DNA from: Thermococcus litoralis DSM 5473
GTDB lineage: Archaea; Methanobacteriota_B; Thermococci; Thermococcales; Thermococcaceae
Assembly: GCF_000246985.2 (NCBI RefSeq)
Contig: NC_022084.1
Location: forward strand, 2,009,224 to 2,073,223
Direction: 5' to 3'
Length of the DNA stretch: 64,000 nt
Position numbers and translations under genes: made by a program. The notes under the pieces are model-generated. The model had not been told where the DNA came from. It saw only the letters and a program-made list of their open reading frames with translations, and made no database searches. This document shows positions 58,401-64,000 of the stretch, in pieces. Each line of letters starts with the position of its first letter. Position 1 is the stretch's first letter.

Positions 58401-59147
58401 ACCAAACCTCCGGCAAGGTATTCTCCAGCAAGCGTTATCAAGAAAATGGAAGACCTAGGCATTGGAACTAAGGCCACAAGGGCTCAAATCCTAGAAACTC
58501 TATATTCAAGGGGATACATAGAGGGCAAGAAAAAGATAAAGGTGACCCCTCTCGGCATGAAGGTGATAGAAGCCTTGGAAAACAATGTCCCTGATATAGT
58601 AAGCGTTGAACTAACGAGAGAGTTCGAAGAAAAAATGGAACAGATAATGCAGAACAAAATAAGCAAGGAGAAGGTCATTGAGGAATCCAAGGAAGCCTTA
58701 GTAAGAATTCTAAAGGAATTCAAAAAGAAAGAGGGAGAAATAGGGAGAAAACTTCTGGAAACATTTTTAGAGAGCCAGAAAAACAAAAAGAATAAGAAAA
58801 ACACCGATACAAAAGAACTAACTGCCGAAGAAGAGGAAAGCATCAAAAAATCTGTTGAAAAGAGAAAATCTATGGACACTATAATAGTGGGGAAGTGTCC
58901 TAAATGCGGCGGCGACTTAGTGGTTAGATATAATAGAAAAACAGGAAAAAGATTTGTGGGCTGCTCCAATTGGCCTAACTGTGACGTTACTTATCCCCTT
59001 CTCCAAAGGGGCGAGATAATTCCAACGGGAAAAACATGTCCTGAGTGCGGAAATGCCCCAATAGTGAAGATCAAGGAACGCAACAGGGAATACGAGGTAT
59101 GCCTTGATATGAACTGCTACAAAAATCGGAGAAAAGGTAAAAGTTAG
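55456..59147 (+). pseudogene. topA: DNA topoisomerase I (type IA) with an intein, and a frameshift after it
   Basis: Type IA topoisomerase; the ATG at 55456 follows GAGAGGGGTATC. N-extein (315 residues): Toprim with [13 protein letters not shown] and [17 protein letters not shown], and [15 protein letters not shown]. An intein (56401-57933) is inserted just before CSYPRTSSQ, the catalytic tyrosine motif. After splice position C+1 the frame reads [12 protein letters not shown] and stops at 57978. The other frame ([17 protein letters not shown]) carries on to 59147 with two zinc fingers (CPKCGG...CSNWPNC, CPECGN). One base is missing around the run of six A at 57968-57973. Sequencing error or true loss. 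Confidence 0.85.
56401..57933 (+). other. Intein with LAGLIDADG endonuclease in topA
   Basis: A 511-residue intein. Block A is [20 protein letters not shown] (Cys1); block B contains [10 protein letters not shown] (TxxH). DOD endonuclease blocks C and E are [12 protein letters not shown] and [14 protein letters not shown]. Blocks F/G are [17 protein letters not shown] and VVVHN, ending in His-Asn before Cys+1. All residues for splicing are present, so it should be active as a splicing element and as a homing endonuclease. The insertion site directly precedes the active-site YPRT. Confidence 0.93.
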
Positions 59148-59172
59148 AGGTTATAACTTAAAAGTTAGAATC
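59138..59172 (+). repeat. AT-rich motif, copy D, between topA and GGR
   Basis: AAAAGTTAGAG, then GTTATAACTTAAAAGTTAG and AATC. It contains the topA stop codon and ends at the convergent geranylgeranyl reductase gene. It shares GTTATAACTT and AAAAGTTAG with copies B and C and is the cleanest form of the motif. Confidence 0.55.
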
Positions 59173-60352
59173 ATAAGAGTTCCTTGAGGAGCGCTATCCT
59201 TCTCTTGCTCATCAGAACCTTCGGGTGCTTCAAGAGAGCTTTGATGACCTCGATGTAGTCTCCACCGGCTATCTTCTCAGCATCGGCACCGCTGAGGATC
59301 TGTATGAAGAGGTCGAGATCCTCATCCGTAAGCTTCTCCGTAACGCGCCTTACCTTAAGAACCCTCTCGAGCCTCTTTCCATCCTTCTCCCACCACTCCT
59401 TGGTGTAGTTCTGGAGGAGCGAGATGTTTTCCTCCTCGAGTGCTTTAACGATCCACTTGCTCGCTATCGTTCCTGCCTCCATTGCCTCGGCCATTCCGCC
59501 GCCGTGCATGGGGTTTACCTGTCTAGCGGCATCCCCTACAACGACCACGTTATCTTTAGCGAGTTCTTTGACAAAGCCTCCTACGGGAACAACACCTACG
59601 TTTATTTCAAGGAGCTTCTTTGCTGGAATGTTGTTTTCCTCGAGCCACTTGTCGAGGTAGTATTTAGCTGTCTTTGGATTGTCCGAGTTGATGCCAATGC
59701 CGACGTTGGCCCTGTCTTCGTCCTTCGGGAACACCCATACGTAGCCTCTCGGTGCAACCTCGTTGCCGAACCAGAGATGAATCAAGTCTGGATCAAAGCC
59801 CTCTATGAGCATCTCGTACTCGTAGCCTGAGTCGAACTCATGCGGCGGAGCGTAGGTGTTTATGCCCGCTTTCCTCGCTATGGTGCTCTCAACGCCGTCG
59901 GCCGCAACTATGATATCGGCGTAAATCTCAACAGGCTCATCCTCGTGCTTGGCTTTGATTCCAGCAATCTTCCCATCCTTTCTTATGACATCGAGTGCCT
60001 CGGTCCTCGCGAGAACATCGGCTCCAGCTTTAGCCGCGTAATAAGCCAGCATCTTGTCGAAGACCTTCCTCTCAAGGATCACTCCGCTGACTTCCTTGTA
60101 GCGCATTTCCAGCTCGTAGCCGCTCGGGGAGTAGAGCTTAGCACCGTAAATCTCGCGGTTGATGTACCTCCTATCGTAGGGGATGTCGTACTTGTCGAAG
60201 ACCTTGATGCTTATTCCCTCGGCGCACTGCTTTGGAGTGCCTATGGCAGGCTTTTTATCGATGAGAAGGACTGAGAAGCCGGCTTTAGCAACGTTCCTGG
60301 CAACTATTGGACCGGCGATACCAGAACCGACAACAACGACGTCGTATCTCAT
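59171..60352 (-). CDS. Digeranylgeranylglycerophospholipid reductase
   Basis: A 393-residue flavoprotein of the geranylgeranyl reductase family, which saturates the isoprenoid chains of archaeal lipids. Motifs: [21 protein letters not shown] (FAD), [17 protein letters not shown] (typical PxxG-type region) and [20 protein letters not shown] small ferredoxin gene overlaps its start (ATGA), and probably supplies the electrons. Base composition is more GC-rich than its neighbours. Confidence 0.92.
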   Translation of the reverse strand: MRYDVVVVGSGIAGPIVARNVAKAGFSVLLIDKKPAIGTPKQCAEGISIKVFDKYDIPYDRRYINREIYGAKLYSPSGYELEMRYKEVSGVILERKVFDKMLAYYAAKAGADVLARTEALDVIRKDGKIAGIKAKHEDEPVEIYADIIVAADGVESTIARKAGINTYAPPHEFDSGYEYEMLIEGFDPDLIHLWFGNEVAPRGYVWVFPKDEDRANVGIGINSDNPKTAKYYLDKWLEENNIPAKKLLEINVGVVPVGGFVKELAKDNVVVVGDAARQVNPMHGGGMAEAMEAGTIASKWIVKALEEENISLLQNYTKEWWEKDGKRLERVLKVRRVTEKLTDEDLDLFIQILSGADAEKIAGGDYIEVIKALLKHPKVLMSKRRIALLKELL

Positions 60353-60552
60353 AGCTCTCCCTCCAGAGGCTCAGCGCTTAAAGCTCCCACGGGACACGCG
60401 TTTATACATATTCTGCAAGAAATACACTTATCTTGGAAGAACTCCCATTTTGAAGAGGACACCCTTATCGCAAGGGTTGGACAAACACCGGCACAACCAC
60501 CGCAAAGATAGCATCTATCTTCGTTTACGATGATTCTGATTTTCTCTGGCAT
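60349..60552 (-). CDS. Two-cluster [4Fe-4S] ferredoxin, partner of GGR
   Basis: A 67-residue protein with two CxxCxxCxxxCP motifs: [12 protein letters not shown] and [12 protein letters not shown]. Its stop overlaps the reductase ATG by four bases, so it is the likely electron donor for lipid saturation. ATG 60552 follows GAGGGGATCGCT. Confidence 0.9.
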   Translation of the reverse strand: MPEKIRIIVNEDRCYLCGGCAGVCPTLAIRVSSSKWEFFQDKCISCRICINACPVGALSAEPLEGEL

Positions 60553-60562
60553 AGCGATCCCC

Positions 60563-61255
60563 TCACTTTACTTCTTTTTTCTTGAGCTCTTCCTCATCAA
60601 TTTCTATAAGGTTTTCTTTTATGTTTAACGGTATTACCCTTGAGAGTTCTTCGGCCTTTTCCTTAATTTCCCTCTCTTTGAGGTTCAAAACATCGCTTAA
60701 CTGCTCAACTGTTGCTTTTCTATAGAGAAGCAGGTAGTGGAGTATAGCAAGCTGGGTCATGTCGCCGATTTCTTTCAAATACCTCTCTTTGATGTTCTTC
60801 ATGAGATTGTTTCTGTAGCTCTCAATAGTTTTCAAAGCCTCTACTATCTGATCCAACTTTTTGTTTGCATCTATAAAAGCTGTTACCATAGAGTGTAAGC
60901 TTTTTGGGGATTTGTTAAGTTCATCAAGCCTGATTTCAAATCTTTCAAATCTCTCTGGAGAATCTAAATCCAAGCTTTTATACCAGAATATATTGGGTGT
61001 GACAGTTACAAGAAACGTTTTTGAAACGGCTATGGAGTAGTATTTCCTTGTAGGTCCAATAAACCCTTCCTCTTTTTCATAGGACTTCAAAACCCCTTCT
61101 CTTTCCATTATTTTCAGGTGTTTTGAAACAGCAGTGGAGGAAACGTTAACCTTGCTGCTGAGCAGGCTGAAGTAGCATTCGGTACATGTCAAGTGGCTGA
61201 GTAAGTCCCTCCTCACCTTGTTCCCTAAGATGTAAAATATATCTGGTTCAGACAT
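60563..61255 (-). CDS. surR: SurR, sulfur-responsive redox regulator
   Basis: A 230-residue ArsR-type winged-helix regulator. HLTCTECYFSLLSSKVNVSS carries the CxxC redox switch, SSTAVSKHLKIMEREG is the recognition helix region, and the C-terminal YLKEIGDMTQLAILHYLLLY matches Pyrococcus SurR. In Pyrococcus, reduced SurR binds DNA and activates hydrogenase genes, and elemental sulfur oxidises the CxxC and releases it. The start is ATG 61255 after GGTGGGCAAC. Divergent from pdo. Confidence 0.92.
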   Translation of the reverse strand: MSEPDIFYILGNKVRRDLLSHLTCTECYFSLLSSKVNVSSTAVSKHLKIMEREGVLKSYEKEEGFIGPTRKYYSIAVSKTFLVTVTPNIFWYKSLDLDSPERFERFEIRLDELNKSPKSLHSMVTAFIDANKKLDQIVEALKTIESYRNNLMKNIKERYLKEIGDMTQLAILHYLLLYRKATVEQLSDVLNLKEREIKEKAEELSRVIPLNIKENLIEIDEEELKKKEVK

Positions 61256-61313
61256 GTTGCCCACCTACCCAAATCTGTATCGTAAAGTTTATATACCGTC
61301 ATCCTAACCTTTG

Positions 61314-61386
61314 GTTGAAAACTCTAAATTTGTAAAGTTTCCGTAGATATGTTGCATCCAAAGGTTAAAAAGCTTTAGTTTGAAAC
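61314..61386 (+). promoter_or_regulatory. Divergent surR/pdo promoter region with two SurR sites
   Basis: GTTGAAAAC (61314-61322) and GTTTGAAAC (61378-61386) both match the SurR consensus GTTn3AAC. Between them, AACCTTTGG and CCAAAGGTT form a further inverted pair at 61308-61316 and 61358-61366. The surR TATA (TATATAAAC on the minus strand, around 61289-61297) lies downstream of the first site, and the second site overlaps the expected pdo start. Sites are read directly; the sense of regulation is inferred. Confidence 0.6.
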
Positions 61387-61405
61387 TGATTGGAGGTGTA
61401 TGGAA

Positions 61406-62080
61406 ATGGCGCTTATTAGTGATGGGGACAAGAAAATAATTAAAGAGGAGTTCTTTTCAAAGCTCGTTAATCCGGTTAAGATTATCGTCTTCACAGGGAA
61501 AGAGCACTGCCAATACTGTGACCAGCTGAAACAGCTTGTTGAAGAAATTAGCGAGCTTAGCGACCTTATAAGCTATGAAGTGCATGATTTTGACAGTGAA
61601 AAAGAGCTTGCCGAGAAGTACAGAATCGATAAAGCCCCAGTAACCATAATAACCCAAGATGGGAAAGACTTTGGAGTTAGGTACTTTGGCCTTCCAGCAG
61701 GACATGAGTTTGGATCGTTCTTAGAGGATATTGTTGACGTTTCAAAAGGCGAAACCGACCTCATGGAGGACACCAAAGAAGCAGTAAGGAACATTGACCA
61801 AGACGTTGAAATATACGTCTTTGTAACCCCAACCTGCCCCTACTGTCCAATGGCTGTTAGAATGGCACATAAGTTTGCAATTGAGAACTCACTTGCAGGA
61901 AAAGGCAAAATCCTTGGAGACATGATTGAGGCAATAGAATTCCCCGAGTGGGCCGACCAGTACAGCGTCATGGCAGTTCCAAAGGTCGTCATAAGGGTCA
62001 ACGGCGAGGATAAGGTTTCATTCGAAGGTGCTTACCCAGAAAAGATGTTCCTCGAAAAGCTTCTCCAAGCTTTAGAGTGA
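61406..62080 (+). CDS. pdo: Protein disulfide oxidoreductase Pdo
   Basis: A 224-residue two-domain thioredoxin-fold protein with active sites GKEHCQYCDQ and PTCPYCPMA, and the cis-proline in MAVPKVVI. Pdo makes and breaks disulfides and probably reduces SurR in its neighbourhood; the P. furiosus pdo/surR pair is arranged the same way. The start is taken as ATG 61406 (MALISDGDKK) after GGAGGTG; ATG 61400 is in frame. Confidence 0.93.
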   Translation: MALISDGDKKIIKEEFFSKLVNPVKIIVFTGKEHCQYCDQLKQLVEEISELSDLISYEVHDFDSEKELAEKYRIDKAPVTIITQDGKDFGVRYFGLPAGHEFGSFLEDIVDVSKGETDLMEDTKEAVRNIDQDVEIYVFVTPTCPYCPMAVRMAHKFAIENSLAGKGKILGDMIEAIEFPEWADQYSVMAVPKVVIRVNGEDKVSFEGAYPEKMFLEKLLQALE

Positions 62081-62123
62081 ACCTTTTTAACCCTTCTTTT
62101 CTTCTTGCATTCAGGTGTCCCTC

Positions 62124-62726
62124 GTGAGGACTTTCATCATAAAGGCCAACAAGGCCCATACAAGAGCGGATTTTAGCCTGAAAGACCTTCCGGGGACGAG
62201 TGGGAGGATTGATTTACTTTGCAGGTCTTTAAATTCAGCGTTTCTTCTTTCCCATGGGTTTAGGAAGAACGTTAGAGTGTGGCTCAACCTCAACGGACCC
62301 CCCGATCCCCCAAAGACCATCAGATTTGAGGGGAGTGAAATCAAGCCTAAGACAATAAATCCCGACGAAATAAGCCTTGCGAAGATAATCATAAAAGCCC
62401 TAAAAGTTGGCGAGGGCATAAAAGAGCCTGCAAAGGAATATCCCGTCCTTCCAGGGGTTTATGTAAGCAATCTAAGGTTTGAAGACATCATAAGGAGAAC
62501 TATTAAGAATTCAACCCTCTACTACCTTCATGAAGAAGGGAAGCCGATTGAGAGAGTAAACTTCAAAGGCAATGTTACCTTTGTTCTTGGAGATCACGAA
62601 GGGTTAGCAAGAGAGGATGAAGCTTTTCTTGAAGGAATAGCGGAAAAAGTTAGTGTGGGAAAGAAGAGCTATCTAACCTCGCATGTAATAGCTTACGTCA
62701 ATATCTTCCTTGACAACCTTCTTTAG
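62124..62726 (+). CDS. trmY: TrmY, tRNA pseudouridine-54 N1-methyltransferase
   Basis: A 200-residue SPOUT methyltransferase that makes m1-pseudouridine at position 54 of archaeal tRNA. Signatures: [38 protein letters not shown] and [19 protein letters not shown]. The start is the GTG at 62124 (RTFIIK...) with GGTG six bases before; an upstream GTG at 62115 is in frame. Confidence 0.9.
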   Translation: MRTFIIKANKAHTRADFSLKDLPGTSGRIDLLCRSLNSAFLLSHGFRKNVRVWLNLNGPPDPPKTIRFEGSEIKPKTINPDEISLAKIIIKALKVGEGIKEPAKEYPVLPGVYVSNLRFEDIIRRTIKNSTLYYLHEEGKPIERVNFKGNVTFVLGDHEGLAREDEAFLEGIAEKVSVGKKSYLTSHVIAYVNIFLDNLL

Positions 62727-63972
62727 TCGTTGAGCAACCTCTCAATCTCTTCTGTTTTTAGGAATCTCCCTTGATCGTATATCAGCTCCCCTCCCACAAA
62801 TACCTTCTCCACATCGCTCCCCTTTGCCGAGTAAACAATGTGCGAAAGAACGTTTTCCCTTGGCAAGAAGTGGAGCTTCTTTGTGTTTATCAGAACTAAG
62901 TCCGCTAAGTAGCCTTCCTTTATGAGGCCAGCTTTTAGTCCCAGTGCTTCAGCCCCTCCAACGGTTGCCCAGTAAAATACTTCCTTCGCAGTTGGCTTTG
63001 TGGGTCTTTTCTCTTCACCTTGTTGAGTATTGCCGCAAACTTCATTTCGAGTATCATATCAAGGGAGTTGTTTGACACGGCACAGTCATTTCCGAGGGCA
63101 ATTCTTCCGCCGAGCTCCCACAGGTCTATTATAGGGGCAATTTCCCCTTCAAGCTTTGCCAAACTCGTAGGACAGTGGACAAGGGCTGCATCGCTCTCTG
63201 CATAAATTTTAACTTCGTCTTTTGAAAGATAAACACCATGAACCCCTATGAAGTTCTTTCCCAGCATTTCCAACTCCTTTAGATATTCAACCGGTAGCAT
63301 CTTTTCCCTTTTCTTGACCCGAAGGACTTCTTCTCTGCTTTGAGAGACGTGCATATGAACTAATGCATTTTCTCTCTCTGCAACCTCTTTGACTTCCGCT
63401 AGCAAATCTCTTGAAACGGTGTCCGTTGCATGGGGGGCAAGCGTTGCTTTCACAAGAGTGCTTTTTTTCCATCGTTTGAAAAACTTAAATCCCAGTTCAG
63501 GCTCCGCTATGGGCATCTCAACAAGATCCATCATTGTCTGCCCGATAAAAGCCCTAACGCCCAGCTTTTCAGCCGCTTCCGCTATTTTCCATGCAAAAAA
63601 GTAGTGGTCGTTTATTACGGTTGATCCGTTTGCTACTGCCTCGGCAATCCCTATTAGTGCCCATTTGTAGATTTCCTCTTCAGTCCATTCCTTTTCCATT
63701 GGCCATATTACCTCTTTAAGCCACCTGTCGAGGGGCATGTCATCGCCAAATCCTCTAAACTTATTCATTGCAACGTGAGTATGAGCATTGACAAGCCCGG
63801 GCATGAGAAGATACCCACTTCCCCCAAAGGTCTCATCCACGTCAAACTCATTAAGCTTTTCACGGGGAACAATTCCGGCTATTTTGTCCTCCTCTATAAG
63901 AACGGCAACGTTCTTTTTAATCCTCTCAACATCGAGGGCATAATCGGCCACGATGGCTTTCACTCTTACCAC
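62723..63972 (-). pseudogene. Amidohydrolase (MtaD-like adenosine/thioadenosine deaminase), frameshifted
   Basis: Metal-dependent amidohydrolase resembling 5'-methylthioadenosine/S-adenosylhomocysteine deaminases: PGLVNAHTHVAMNKFRG (HxH), ATLAPHATDTV, ALVHMHVSQSREEV and LGNDCAVSNNSLDM (Asp). Near 63000 the coding strand reads GACCCACAAAG where GACCCAACAAAG is needed. One A is missing, so the first frame stops at 62935. The other frame gives PTKPTAKEVFYWATVGG and continues to 62723. Sequencing error or a real pseudogene. Confidence 0.8.
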
Positions 63973-64000
63973 CTCCCTGTGGGGATTAACTTTATGATGC

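Overview
The window is a stretch of chromosome from a hyperthermophilic euryarchaeon of the order Thermococcales, most likely a moderately AT-rich Thermococcus. The evidence is the gene set: SurR with its disulfide oxidoreductase Pdo, a DUF257 gene, two-subunit archaeal glycine dehydrogenase, archaeal type II GAPDH, deoxyhypusine synthase, TrmY, Trm10 and archaeal AdoMet synthetase. Starts are typically preceded by GGTGA or GAGGTG, TATA-like promoters are common, and guide RNAs are of archaeal H/ACA and C/D type. The species cannot be fixed from sequence alone.

Layout. 0-8 kb: tldE/tldD peptidase genes, gcvPA-gcvPB, a HAD hydrolase, a phosphoesterase and a PrsW-type protease. 8-12.4 kb: an OPT oligopeptide transporter, then a run of related lipoproteins of which the first is broken. 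12.4-20.2 kb: glycerol and glycerophosphodiester metabolism (DUF1667 protein, FAD oxidoreductase, GlpA-like dehydrogenase, a frameshifted glycerol kinase, two glycerophosphodiesterases) around two membrane proteins of unknown role. 20.2-21.4 kb: a ParA ATPase with a minimal ParB-like partner, bracketed by a repeated AT-rich motif. 21.4-28.5 kb: two MFS transporters, a hydrolase, GAPDH and a secreted beta-helix protein. 28.5-36.7 kb: glyS, a DUF257 gene broken by a 10-bp tandem duplication, tRNA-Ala(CGC), deoxyhypusine synthase, a HepT/MntA toxin-antitoxin pair, moeA, moaB and a methyltransferase. 36.7-38.3 kb: an IS200/IS605-type element carrying only tnpB and a small ORF. 38.5-42.4 kb: valS and trm10. 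42.5-43.9 kb: an AT-rich island with a 227-bp MITE, a secreted Cys-rich halocin-C8-like precursor and a small membrane protein. 44-64 kb: htpX, fap7, AdoMet synthetase, two H/ACA guide RNAs, one C/D guide RNA, translin, endonuclease V, riboflavin kinase, an RCK-DHH phosphoesterase, topA with an intein at the catalytic tyrosine, geranylgeranyl reductase with a ferredoxin, SurR/Pdo, TrmY and a broken amidohydrolase.

How the genes work together. The two phosphodiesterases would release glycerol-3-phosphate and the kinase would make it from glycerol; the GlpA trio would oxidise it to DHAP, and GAPDH lies in the same window. SurR and Pdo are divergent and share a promoter region with two GTTn3AAC sites, so sulfur or redox state probably sets both.

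The best candidate for an undescribed system is the Cys-rich secreted protein at 42793-43587 with its downstream membrane protein, which looks like an archaeal peptide bacteriocin (archaeocin) and immunity pair in a hyperthermophile. Also notable: an orphan IS605 right end that could supply a guide RNA to TnpB, a ParB reduced to its ParA-stimulating motif, and a recurring AAGTTATAACTT-type motif. Three genes (glpK, topA, mtaD-like) carry single-base indels; sequencing error must be excluded before calling them pseudogenes.
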